Notes: generated from the letters alone by a model not told the origin. A DNA stretch of 21,994 bases from Betaproteobacteria bacterium (GCA_025356695.1 JANXSE010000120.1:1-21994); one strand, 5' to 3'. Shown: positions 7,124 to 14,064, counted from the stretch's first letter. Numbers and translations are program-made.

Positions 7124-9565
7124 CTAGACCTCCAGCAATTCGAATTCACGCGCATCGGCACCGGCCGCACGTTCCTTCCACGGATCTTTTTCGCCGGCGA
7201 GCGCATCGCGCAAGCGCGCATAAAGAGCGCGGCGGTTTTCCGCGTCGTCGACGATACGACTCTTGACGTAGTCGATGCCGACGCGCGCCACGTAATGCAC
7301 GGTGCGGTCAAGATAGCGCGCCTCCTCACGATAGAGCTGCAGGAAGGCGCCCGCATACTCGAGCACCTCCGCGCTGGTTTTCAGCTTGCACAGAAACTGC
7401 GCGACCTCGGTTTTGATGCCGCCGTTGCCGGCAATATAGATTTCCCAGCCCGATTCGACACCGATCACACCGACGTCCTTGATGCCGGATTCGGCGCAGT
7501 TGCGCGGACAGCCCGATACCGCCAGCTTGACCTTGTGCGGCGCGTACATGCGCCACAAATCCTTCTCCAGATCGATGCCCATCTGCGTCGAGTCCTGCAC
7601 GCCGAAGCGGCACCATTCGGAACCGACGCAGGTTTTGACCGTGCGCAGCGCCTTAGCATAGGCATGGCCCGACGGCATGTCGAGATCGCGCCACACGCCG
7701 GGCAGATCCTCTTTCTTCACCCCGAGCAGATCGATGCGCTGGCCGCCGGTCACCTTGACCGTCGGGATCTTGTATTTATCGACGACGTCCGCGATGCGCC
7801 GCAGTTCGGCCGAAGACGTCGAACCGCCCCACAGTCGCGGGATGACCGAATAAGTGCCGTCCTTCTGGATATTGGCGTGCGCGCGTTCGTTGATGAAGCG
7901 CGACTGCTTGTCATCCTTGTACTCGCGTGGCCATGCGCACAGCAGGTAGTAATTGAGCGCGGGCCGGCAGGAGGCGCAACCGTTCGGCGTTTTCCACTCC
8001 ATAAAGGCCATGACCGCCGGGATCGTCTTCAGTTTCTGCTCAACGAGTACCTTGCGCGTTTCTTCGTGCGTGTGATCGGTGCAGGCGCACATCGGCTTGT
8101 TTTTCGCTTCCGCCGGCTGATAAGCGCCGCCGACGGTCGACGACAGGATCTGTTCGACCAGCCCCGTGCACGAACCGCAGGAACTCGACGCCTTGGTGTG
8201 CTTCCTGACGTCATCCAGCGTGAACAGGCCCTGTTCCTTGATCGCCTTGACGATGGTGCCCTTGCACACACCGTTGCAACCGCAAACCTCTGCGGTATCC
8301 GCCATGGTTGCGGCCTTGTTCTGGCCCTGGTGCCCGGCATTGCCGAGGTGACTCTGGCCGAACATCAGATGATCGCGGAGTTCGTGCAGGTCCTGCTTGT
8401 CGCGCAACATCTGGAAATACCACGAGCCGTCGACGGTGTCGCCGTAGAGCACGCAACCGACCAGCTTGTCGTTGCGCAGCACCAGCTTTTTATAAACGCC
8501 GCCGATCGCATCGTTGAACAGGATTTCCTCGGTGTCGCCGCCACCGCTGAAATCGCCGGCGGAAAACAGATCGACCCCGGTGACTTTCAGTTTGGTCGAC
8601 AGCGTCGAGCCCTGATAACGGCCGATGCCGTAATTGCCGAGATGATTGGCGCAGACCTTGGCCATATCGAACAGCGGCGCCACCAGCCCGTAGGCGGTGC
8701 CGCGGTGCGCCACACATTCACCGACCGCGTAAACGCGCGGATCGTAGGTCTGCATGGTGTCGCTGACGACAATGCCGCGATTGCAGTAAAGCCCGGCCGC
8801 TTCCGCCAGTTCGGTGTTCGGGCGGATGCCGACCGCCATCACCACGAGATCAGCCGGGATTTCACCGCCATCCTTGAAACGAATCGCCGTCACGCGCCCG
8901 GCCTTGCCGCCGTCTTCGCTGCCGATGATTTCCGCGGTCTGCGTCTTGAGCTTGAAGTGCAGCCCCTTGGCTTCCAGCGTTTTCTGCAGCATGCCGGCCG
9001 CCGTGCGATCAAGCTGGCGCTCCATCAGCCATTCCATCAGATGCACGACCGTGACGTTCATGCCGCGCAGCTTCAGGCCGTTTGCCGCTTCCAGACCAAG
9101 CAGTCCACCGCCGATGACGACGGCGTTCTGATATTTGGCCGCGGCGTCGATCATCGCATTGGTATCCTGGATATCGCGATAGGTAATCACACCGTCGAGT
9201 TTGACGCCCGGCACCGGCAGCATGAACGGGTTCGAACCGGTGGCCAGCAGGAGCCGGTCGTACGAAACTTCGGTGCCGTCGGCAGCAATGACTTTGCGCG
9301 CGACACGGTCGATCTTCGTGATCTTCTTGTTCAGGTGCAGCGTGATGCCGTTGGCGGTGTACCAATCGACATCATTCAACATGATGTCCTTCAGCGTCAT
9401 TTCACCGGCCAGCACCGGCGAGAGCAGAATGCGGTTGTAATTGGCATGCGGCTCGGCGCCGAATACGGTGATGTCGTAAATGTCCGGTGCGATCTTGAGC
9501 AGCTCTTCGAGCGCCCTCACCCCGGCCATGCCGTTGCCCACCATTACGAGTTTTGTTTTTTCCAT
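7124..9565 (-). CDS. nirB: Nitrite reductase (NADH) large subunit, siroheme enzyme
   Basis: An 813-aa cytoplasmic enzyme that reduces nitrite to ammonium with six electrons from NADH. In order: an FAD-binding Rossmann motif (VMVGNGMAGVRALEELL, about 8-24), an NADH-binding motif (VVIGGGLLGLEAANGL, about 150), two BFD-like [2Fe-2S] regions (CGCNGVCKGTIVKAI then SSCGSCTGLVEQIL at about 430-470, and a second with MCACTD and NGCASCRPALNYYLL near 495-550), and a C-terminal sulfite/nitrite reductase domain with the siroheme-4Fe4S cysteines in TCVGSEWCRFG and SGCPRNCAESGIKD. The length is close to E. coli NirB (847). A GGAG ribosome site precedes the ATG at 9565. It follows cobA by 23 bases and precedes nirD by three, so the three form one operon. 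Confidence 0.98.
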   Translation of the reverse strand: MEKTKLVMVGNGMAGVRALEELLKIAPDIYDITVFGAEPHANYNRILLSPVLAGEMTLKDIMLNDVDWYTANGITLHLNKKITKIDRVARKVIAADGTEVSYDRLLLATGSNPFMLPVPGVKLDGVITYRDIQDTNAMIDAAAKYQNAVVIGGGLLGLEAANGLKLRGMNVTVVHLMEWLMERQLDRTAAGMLQKTLEAKGLHFKLKTQTAEIIGSEDGGKAGRVTAIRFKDGGEIPADLVVMAVGIRPNTELAEAAGLYCNRGIVVSDTMQTYDPRVYAVGECVAHRGTAYGLVAPLFDMAKVCANHLGNYGIGRYQGSTLSTKLKVTGVDLFSAGDFSGGGDTEEILFNDAIGGVYKKLVLRNDKLVGCVLYGDTVDGSWYFQMLRDKQDLHELRDHLMFGQSHLGNAGHQGQNKAATMADTAEVCGCNGVCKGTIVKAIKEQGLFTLDDVRKHTKASSSCGSCTGLVEQILSSTVGGAYQPAEAKNKPMCACTDHTHEETRKVLVEQKLKTIPAVMAFMEWKTPNGCASCRPALNYYLLCAWPREYKDDKQSRFINERAHANIQKDGTYSVIPRLWGGSTSSAELRRIADVVDKYKIPTVKVTGGQRIDLLGVKKEDLPGVWRDLDMPSGHAYAKALRTVKTCVGSEWCRFGVQDSTQMGIDLEKDLWRMYAPHKVKLAVSGCPRNCAESGIKDVGVIGVESGWEIYIAGNGGIKTEVAQFLCKLKTSAEVLEYAGAFLQLYREEARYLDRTVHYVARVGIDYVKSRIVDDAENRRALYARLRDALAGEKDPWKERAAGADAREFELLEV

Positions 9566-9588
9566 GATTGTCTGCTCCTGAAAATGCT

Positions 9589-10356
9589 TTATGCCGAACG
9601 GCGCTGCGGCAACGCGCCGGCGCGCCGGTTTGCCAGCGCCACCACATCGCCGATCACGATCAACGCCGGACTGCCAAGCCCGGCGGCGGCGGCCTGCGCA
9701 GCGATGGTCGCGACGCTGCCGATGACCGAACGTTCTGATGCTGTGGTACCGCGTTCGATCACCGCCGCCGGTGTTGCGGCCATGCCCGCAGCGACGAGCG
9801 CCGCGGCGATTTCATCGATGCGCTGCATGCCCATGTATATGACGAGTGTCGTGCCGGTACGCGCCAGTGCCGCCCAGTCGGGTGCGCCGCCGTCGCGCGC
9901 ATGCGCAGTGACGAAGGTCACGCCGCGCGCGATATCGCGATGCGTCACCGGTATTCCAAGCGAAGCCGGCACGCCGACGCCCGAGGTAATGCCCGGAATC
10001 ACATTGCATTGGATGCCGGCTGCAGCCAGCGCCAGCGCTTCTTCACCGCCGCGGCCGAATACAAAGGGGTCGCCGCCTTTGACGCGCGCGACAATCTGAC
10101 CGCGCCGCGCCAACCGGATCATCAGGCGCTCGATGAAAGACTGCGGCGTGGACTTGCAACCACCGCGTTTGCCGACCGCAACGACACGCGCCTGCGGCGC
10201 ATGTTCGAGCACGCGTCGATCGACCAGATCGTCAATCAGCACCACATCGGCTGCGGCAAGCGCGCGTACGGCCTTCAGGGTCAGCAGTTCCGGATCACCC
10301 GGCCCGGCCCCGATCAGATACACCCTGCCATTCTTCATTTGCATGTCCGCGCTCAT
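9589..10356 (-). CDS. cobA: Uroporphyrinogen-III C-methyltransferase (SUMT), single-domain
   Basis: A 255-aa methyltransferase making precorrin-2 from uroporphyrinogen III with two SAM, the entry step to siroheme and cobalamin. Motifs: VYLIGAGPGDPELLTLKA near the N-terminus, RVKGGDPFVFGRGGEE, and VIPGITSGVGVPASLGIPVTHRD. It lacks the CysG dehydrogenase/ferrochelatase domain, so those steps must come from other proteins. The open frame extends upstream to 10461, but that part is the leader with its terminator; the first sensible ATG after the terminator is at 10356 (MSADMQMKNGRVYL), with further ATGs at 10344 and 10338. The ribosome site is weak, so the exact start is uncertain. As first gene of the nir operon it ties siroheme supply to nitrite reductase synthesis. 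Confidence 0.93.
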   Translation of the reverse strand: MSADMQMKNGRVYLIGAGPGDPELLTLKAVRALAAADVVLIDDLVDRRVLEHAPQARVVAVGKRGGCKSTPQSFIERLMIRLARRGQIVARVKGGDPFVFGRGGEEALALAAAGIQCNVIPGITSGVGVPASLGIPVTHRDIARGVTFVTAHARDGGAPDWAALARTGTTLVIYMGMQRIDEIAAALVAAGMAATPAAVIERGTTASERSVIGSVATIAAQAAAAGLGSPALIVIGDVVALANRRAGALPQRRSA

Positions 10357-10367
10357 TTCGTGCCCGC

Positions 10368-10410
10368 AAAAAAAACGTCCATTCCGCGAGACCCCTCGCA
10401 AAATGGACGT
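10368..10410 (-). terminator. Intrinsic terminator in the cobA-nirBD leader, overlapping the antiterminator
   Basis: On the minus strand ACGTCCATT (10410-10402) pairs perfectly with AATGGACGT (10383-10375). Between them GCGAG-GGGT-CTCGC forms an inner stem, and seven further T residues follow to 10368. The left arm uses the GTCCA that is the 3' strand of the hexaloop hairpin at 10404-10419, so the two structures exclude each other. It ends 11 bases before the cobA start. Confidence 0.92.
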
Positions 10411-10419
10411 CGTTGTCCA
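10404..10419 (-). promoter_or_regulatory. ANTAR-type hairpin 2 (antiterminator) of the cobA leader
   Basis: Minus strand TGGAC-AACGAC-GTCCA: a perfect 5-bp stem with hexaloop AACGAC, carrying A at position 1 and G at position 4 as in known ANTAR targets. Its 3' strand is part of the terminator left arm. In the established ANTAR model, protein binding stabilises this hairpin and lets transcription continue. Confidence 0.85.
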
Positions 10420-10448
10420 GAACCCAGCCCGGCATTCGCCGGACCCGT

Positions 10449-10470
10449 GCCCATCCGTCATTGGGTAGGC
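10449..10470 (-). promoter_or_regulatory. ANTAR-type hairpin 1 of the cobA leader
   Basis: Minus strand GCCTACCC-AATGAC-GGATGGGC: eight stem positions with one C-A mismatch and one G-U pair, and hexaloop AATGAC with A at position 1 and G at position 4. It starts about eight bases after the predicted transcription start and is followed after 29 bases by hairpin 2. A further CCGGC-GAAT-GCCGG hairpin (10442-10429) lies in the linker. Confidence 0.8.
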
Positions 10471-10488
10471 ACTTTCAAACCATTAGTT

Positions 10489-10504
10489 AGCAATCGTCAT
10501 GCCA
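10489..10504 (-). promoter_or_regulatory. σ54 (-24/-12) promoter of the cobA-nirBD operon
   Basis: Minus strand TGGCATGACGATTGCT fits the σ54 consensus TGGCAYR-N4-TTGCW with correct spacing. The predicted start is near 10478, just ahead of the first leader hairpin at 10470. An IHF-like site and an NtrC-like dyad lie upstream at normal distances, which supports a real promoter. Confidence 0.88.
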
Positions 10505-10521
10505 GAGCGGCTCTGACAAGG

Positions 10522-10534
10522 TAATCATTTGATT
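10522..10534 (-). promoter_or_regulatory. Putative IHF binding site upstream of the cobA promoter
   Basis: Minus strand AATCAAATGATTA matches WATCAA-N4-TTR at every defined position. It lies in an AT-rich stretch centred about 50 bases upstream of the predicted start, between the σ54 boxes and the NtrC-like site, where IHF typically bends DNA for enhancer contact. Confidence 0.65.
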
Positions 10535-10592
10535 AAATTACATAAAATGTTAATTTTCAACGTCAAATTCCCGCTTACCGCAATATTTCCCG

Positions 10593-10607
10593 GCACTGTT
10601 GCGGTGC
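10593..10607. promoter_or_regulatory. Putative NtrC (GlnG) enhancer site for cobA-nirBD
   Basis: GCACT-GTTGC-GGTGC matches the NtrC dyad GCACC-N5-GGTGC at nine of ten defined positions. Its centre is about 122 bp upstream of the predicted σ54 start. A weaker half-match (GCATC-N5-GGGCA, 10623-10637) is centred 30 bp further upstream, the usual distance between paired NtrC sites. It lies just downstream of the end of the transporter operon. Confidence 0.75.
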
Positions 10608-10676
10608 ATCAAAAATACCCCTGCATCAATTTGGGCAGGAATGACGAGTTGATGGTGTCGCCCATCACCTTTGCGC

Positions 10677-11468
10677 TTAAGCCGCCGGCCGCAACTGCTT
10701 CTGATACAGGAACTCCAGCACACGGCCGCGCAGATGGTGATAACGGCTGTCGTTGACGAGCGCGAGACGGTCACGCGGCCGCGGCAGATCGACGCTGACG
10801 ATGTCGCCAATGGTCGCCGCCGGACCGTTGGTCATCATGACGATGCGGTCTGACAGGAGCACCGCCTCGTCGACATCGTGGGTCACCATCAGCACGGTGC
10901 TTTTCGTCTTGGTCACGATTTTCAGCAGTTCATCCTGCAGATGCGCGCGCGTCAGCGCGTCGAGCGCGCCGAAGGGTTCGTCGAGCAGCAGCACCTTTGG
11001 CTCAATCGACAGCGCGCGTGCGATGCCGACACGCTGCTTCATGCCACCGGAAATTTCGTTCGGCCGCTTGTCGGCGGCGTGACCGAGTTGCACCAGATCG
11101 AGCGCTTTCAGAGTGCGCGCCTTCAACTGCGCCTTCGATTCAGTGGCACCGAACACCCGCTCAACCGCCAGATAAATGTTGTCGGCACAGGTCAGCCACG
11201 GCAACAGCGAGTGGTTCTGGAACACCACGCCGCGGTCGGGGCCGGGGCCGGCGATTTCGCGCCCGGCGCAAATCAACACCCCCGCGGTCTGCACCAGCAA
11301 TCCCGCAACGAGGTTCAGCAACGTCGATTTGCCGCAGCCCGAGTGGCCGATCAGCGTGACGAACTCGCCCTCGCCGATCGAGAGGTTGATGTCTTTCAGC
11401 GCAACGAAACTGCCGCGCGGCGTTTTGAAACTCATGTCGATGTTCTCGACCAGCACGAATTTTTCCAT
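10677..11468 (-). CDS. nrtD: Nitrate ABC transporter ATP-binding protein
   Basis: A 263-aa cytoplasmic ATPase that powers nitrate (or nitrite/cyanate-type anion) import. It shows Walker A GHSGCGKST (about 40-48), Q-loop FQNHSLLPW, signature EISGGMKQRVGIARAL, Walker B VLLLDEPFGALD and H-loop VMVTHDVDEAV. The length matches NrtD-type ATPases; it lacks the extra substrate-binding domain that marks NrtC. It starts 12 bases after the permease stop with GGGAG before the ATG. The transcript end is unmarked: a GATGG / CCATC hairpin lies just past the stop but has no U tract. Substrate is inferred from operon context. Confidence 0.94.
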   Translation of the reverse strand: MEKFVLVENIDMSFKTPRGSFVALKDINLSIGEGEFVTLIGHSGCGKSTLLNLVAGLLVQTAGVLICAGREIAGPGPDRGVVFQNHSLLPWLTCADNIYLAVERVFGATESKAQLKARTLKALDLVQLGHAADKRPNEISGGMKQRVGIARALSIEPKVLLLDEPFGALDALTRAHLQDELLKIVTKTKSTVLMVTHDVDEAVLLSDRIVMMTNGPAATIGDIVSVDLPRPRDRLALVNDSRYHHLRGRVLEFLYQKQLRPAA

Positions 11469-11480
11469 GTCAGCTCCCGT

Positions 11481-12401
11481 TCAGCGGTATTCGAAGCGGC
11501 GTGCAAGCAGCATCAGCATCTGTTCGAGCAGCAGGCCGACGATGCCGACGACGAAGATCGCGATGATGATGTGTTCCACATTGAGGTTGTTCCATTCGTC
11601 CCACACCCAGAAGCCGATGCCGACGCCGCCGGTCAGCATTTCGGCGGCAACGATCACCAGCCAGGCCACACCAATCGACAGGCGGATGCCGGTCAGGACG
11701 AAGGGCAGCGACGCCGGAAACAGGATGCGCGTGAAGACCTTCCATTCGGAAAGGTTCAGCACCTTGGCGACGTTCAGATAATCCTGCGGCACTTCGCGCA
11801 CGCCAACCGCCGTGTTGACGATCATCGGCCAGATGCTCGAAATGAAGATCACCCAGATCGCCGCCGGATTGGCGGCCTTGAATACCAGCAGGCCGATCGG
11901 CAGCCAGGCCAGCGGCGACACCGGCCGCAGCAGGCTGATGATGGGCGACATCATGCCGGAAAGAAAACGGAAGCGGCCAATCATGAAGCCCATCGGTATG
12001 CCGATCAGCGCGGCCATGCCGAAGCCGATGCCGACGCGCCCGAGCGACATCAGGATGTTCCAGCCGATGCCCTGGTCGTTGGGGCCCTTGCGATAAAACG
12101 GATCGCTGAAGATGCCGACCGCGGAGTGAAAGGTCTTGAGCGGGCCGGGCAGCGTGCTGTGCGCCGCCAGCATCGACCAGACTGCGGCAAACATGGCGAG
12201 TCCGAACACCACCGGGATCGCCGCACGGAAAAACGCGGCGATTTCGTCGCCGTATTTTTCCACGAGCGGCGTGTGCCGGCGCACCGGCGGCGCGTCGTCA
12301 TCCGCTGCTGCGGGCGCCAGCGGCGGCACCACCACCGCAGCGGGCGCCGCGGCCGGCAGCGCCGCGCCAAACTTCTCATGCTTCAATATCGCGGCGGTCA
12401 T
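11481..12401 (-). CDS. nrtB: Nitrate ABC transporter permease
   Basis: A 306-aa inner-membrane permease of the NrtB/TauC/SsuC type. Residues 1-50 form an Ala/Pro-rich cytoplasmic extension, then about six hydrophobic segments follow starting at about 63 (FFRAAIPVVFGLAMFAAVW). The EAA loop that contacts the ATPase is visible in DYLNVAKVLNLSEWKVF and ILFPASLPFVLTGIRLSIG (about 215-250). The ATG lies one base after the nrtA stop (TGAAATG), so translation is coupled. Nitrate specificity comes from its neighbours. Confidence 0.94.
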   Translation of the reverse strand: MTAAILKHEKFGAALPAAAPAAVVVPPLAPAAADDDAPPVRRHTPLVEKYGDEIAAFFRAAIPVVFGLAMFAAVWSMLAAHSTLPGPLKTFHSAVGIFSDPFYRKGPNDQGIGWNILMSLGRVGIGFGMAALIGIPMGFMIGRFRFLSGMMSPIISLLRPVSPLAWLPIGLLVFKAANPAAIWVIFISSIWPMIVNTAVGVREVPQDYLNVAKVLNLSEWKVFTRILFPASLPFVLTGIRLSIGVAWLVIVAAEMLTGGVGIGFWVWDEWNNLNVEHIIIAIFVVGIVGLLLEQMLMLLARRFEYR

Positions 12402-12402
12402 T

Positions 12403-13707
12403 TCAGGCCACCTTGATTTTGAAACTGCTGGCGTATTTCTTCGGATCTTTGCCGTCCCACACCACGCCGTCGATCAGCTTCGAGGTACGGAAATCCGATT
12501 TTGGCAACGGCACCTGCGCCGCAGTCGCTGCCTGTTTGTAGATGTCGATGCGGTTGACCTTTTTCGCCACCGCCAGATAGTCGGGATCTTCCTTCAAGAG
12601 GCCCCAGCGGCGGTGCTGCGTCAGGAACCACATGCCGTCGGACAGGTACGGATAGTTGACCGTGCCTTCGTTGTAAAACTTCATGTAGTCGGGTTCGTCC
12701 CACTTCTTGCCGATGCCGTTGTCGTAGCGCCCGAGCATGCGCGCGAGTATCACGTCGGAATCGGTGTTGACGTAGGATTTGTCGGCCACTGTTTGCGCCG
12801 TTTTCTGGCGGTTCGACAGGGACGCGTCGATCCAGCGGCTCGCGTCGAGGATGGCGGCCGTCATGGCGCGCGCCGTGTTCGGGTACTTTTTCACCCACTC
12901 GTCGGTGGTGCCCAGCGTTTTCTCCGGGTGGTCTTTCCAGATCGCCTGCGTCGTTTCGGCGGTGAAGCCGATGCCATCGACGATCGCGCGGTTGTTCCAC
13001 GGCTCGCCGACACAGAAGCCGTCCATGTTGCCGACGCGCATGTTGGCGACCATTTGCGGCGGCGGCACCGTGATCGTTTTTGCATCGGTAAACGGGTTGA
13101 TGCCATGCGCCGCCATCCAGTAATAAATCCACATCGCATGCGTGCCGGTCGGAAAGGTTTGCGCGAACGTGTATTCGCGTTTTTCCTTGTCCATGAGGGC
13201 TTTCAGCGTGGCGCCGTCTTTAACGCCTTTTTCATTGAGCTTTTTCGACAGCGTGATGGCCTGGCCGTTGTGGTTGAGGTTCATCAGCACGGCCATATCT
13301 TTCTTCGGCCCGCCGATGCCCATCTGCACGCCGTAGATCAGGCCGTAGAGCACGTGCGCCGCATCGAGTTCACCGTTGACCAGCTTGTCGCGCACCGAGG
13401 CCCACGAGGCCTCCTTGGTCGGCACGATCTTGATGCCGTATTTCTTGTCGAACTCCATCACCGAGGCCATCACCACGCTGGAGCAATCGGTAAGCGGAAT
13501 GAAGCCGACTTTGACTTCGGTTTTTTCAGGGGCGTCGGAACCCGCGGCCCACGCCACGCTGCGTATCGCATCGGGCACTAGGCTCATGATCGCCGCGCCC
13601 GTGAGCAGGCTGCCGCGACGCAGAAATTCGCGCCGCTCGTGATCGGCGTTGACTGCAATGTCGGTTTGAATGCCGGTCCGGATGTCATCTTTTGCTCCGT
13701 CGCTCAT
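12403..13707 (-). CDS. nrtA: Nitrate ABC transporter substrate-binding protein, Tat-exported
   Basis: A 434-aa periplasmic nitrate-binding protein of the NrtA/CmpA family. The N-terminus has a twin-arginine signal, RREFLRRGSLLTGAAIMSL (about 26-44), with a likely cut near AWAAGSDA (about 53-60). The mature protein has EVKVGFIPLTDCSSVVMA, ASWASVRDKLVNGELDAAH, TGTHAMWIYYWMAAHGINP and GNMDGFCVGEPWNNRA, typical of the family. The Tat signal and its place before nrtB argue for a transporter component and against the cytoplasmic sensor NasS, to which it is related. AGGAG stands before the ATG at 13707. It is preceded by an NtrC/σ54/ANTAR-type regulatory region. Confidence 0.95.
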   Translation of the reverse strand: MSDGAKDDIRTGIQTDIAVNADHERREFLRRGSLLTGAAIMSLVPDAIRSVAWAAGSDAPEKTEVKVGFIPLTDCSSVVMASVMEFDKKYGIKIVPTKEASWASVRDKLVNGELDAAHVLYGLIYGVQMGIGGPKKDMAVLMNLNHNGQAITLSKKLNEKGVKDGATLKALMDKEKREYTFAQTFPTGTHAMWIYYWMAAHGINPFTDAKTITVPPPQMVANMRVGNMDGFCVGEPWNNRAIVDGIGFTAETTQAIWKDHPEKTLGTTDEWVKKYPNTARAMTAAILDASRWIDASLSNRQKTAQTVADKSYVNTDSDVILARMLGRYDNGIGKKWDEPDYMKFYNEGTVNYPYLSDGMWFLTQHRRWGLLKEDPDYLAVAKKVNRIDIYKQAATAAQVPLPKSDFRTSKLIDGVVWDGKDPKKYASSFKIKVA

Positions 13708-13760
13708 GATTCACTCCTGTCATAAAAAGCGGTTCCACAACGGCAGCCGTTTCAGTGGCC

Positions 13761-13820
13761 AAAAAAGCAAAACGGCGTCTGTTTCCCGCCGCAAAAATGC
13801 TGCAGGAACAGGACGCCGTT
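13761..13820 (-). terminator. Intrinsic terminator in the nrtA leader, overlapping the antiterminator
   Basis: On the minus strand AACGGCGTC (13820-13812) pairs with GACGCCGTT (13779-13771), and the stem continues past single-base bulges through TGTT/AACA and CC/GG. TTGCTTTTTT follows (13770-13761). The left arm consists of the loop and 3' strand of the antiterminator hairpin, so only one of the two can form. It ends 53 bases before the nrtA start. Confidence 0.9.
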
Positions 13821-13827
13821 GTCCGTT
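13807..13827 (-). promoter_or_regulatory. ANTAR-type hairpin 2 (antiterminator) of the nrtA leader
   Basis: Minus strand GGAC-AACGGC-GTCC at 13824-13811, extended by AAC/GTT past one bulged T. The hexaloop AACGGC has A at position 1 and G at position 4. The core is identical to the two hairpins before nirC and differs by one base from that before cobA. Confidence 0.85.
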
Positions 13828-13832
13828 GCCAA

Positions 13833-13857
13833 CACCGGCCCGCCATTGGGCACGGTG
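13833..13857 (-). promoter_or_regulatory. ANTAR-type hairpin 1 of the nrtA leader
   Basis: Minus strand CACCGTGCCC, loop AATGGC, GGGCCGGTG. It forms nine base pairs with one bulged T, and the hexaloop has A at position 1 and G at position 4. It starts about seven bases after the predicted transcription start and lies 5-8 bases before hairpin 2. Confidence 0.82.
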
Positions 13858-13874
13858 CGTTATGCCGTTACATC

Positions 13875-13890
13875 AGCAAGCGCTATGCCA
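13875..13890 (-). promoter_or_regulatory. σ54 (-24/-12) promoter of the nrtABD operon
   Basis: Minus strand TGGCATAGCGCTTGCT fits TGGCAYR-N4-TTGCW. The predicted start is near 13864, seven bases before leader hairpin 1, nearly the same offset as at cobA. The upstream 13891-13960 stretch is AT-rich but holds no clear IHF consensus. Confidence 0.88.
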
Positions 13891-13968
13891 TGCCTTTGAA
13901 TTATTCTTATGTATTTGTTTTATATTAAATAAATGTCTTCATCAGGACGACAAAGACTTCCCCGCACA

Positions 13969-13985
13969 TGCACTGTTGCAGTGCA
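13969..13985. promoter_or_regulatory. Putative NtrC (GlnG) enhancer site for nrtABD
   Basis: TGCACTGTTGCAGTGCA is a near-perfect 17-base palindrome fitting GCACY-N5-RGTGC. Its centre is about 113 bp upstream of the predicted σ54 start. A weaker match (GCATT-N5-GGGGT, 14001-14015) is centred 31 bp further upstream, mirroring the pair at cobA. Confidence 0.75.
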
Positions 13986-14020
13986 CCAATCGGAACCTAT
14001 GCATTGAAATGGGGTGTAAT

Positions 14021-14042
14021 ACAAAACTACGACAAAACTACG
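14021..14042. repeat. Perfect 11-bp tandem repeat between nasT and nrtA
   Basis: ACAAAACTACG is present twice head to tail with no spacer. The unit is about one helical turn. On the minus strand it reads CGTAGTTTTGT, directly after a GC-rich hairpin at the end of the nasT operon. Function is unknown: it could be a protein site or part of transcript termination. Confidence 0.85.
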
Positions 14043-14043
14043 G

Positions 14044-14064
14044 CTCGCGCAGCACCGCGCAGAG
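14044..14064 (-). terminator. Possible terminator after nasT
   Basis: Minus strand CTC(T)GCGC, loop GGTGCT, GCGCGAG forms a seven-pair stem with one bulged T, 28 bases past the nasT stop. It is followed by CCGTAGTTTTGTCGTAGTTTTG, which has only short T runs, so termination would be imperfect. Confidence 0.4.

Noticed and set aside
6518..10099. A 1193-codon open frame on the plus strand opposite nirD, nirB and part of cobA
   Set aside because: Its protein has no recognisable family motif and is Arg/His/Gln-rich, as expected for the antisense frame of GC-rich genes; nirBD and cobA on the other strand have full motif sets.
10357..10461. An upstream start for cobA at 10461
   Set aside because: The extra 35 codons would be encoded by the leader hairpin and terminator, and do not resemble any SUMT N-terminus.
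12403..13707. Assignment of the nitrate-binding protein as NasS, the NasT partner
   Set aside because: It has a clear twin-arginine export signal and is translationally coupled to the permease, so it is the transporter's periplasmic component.
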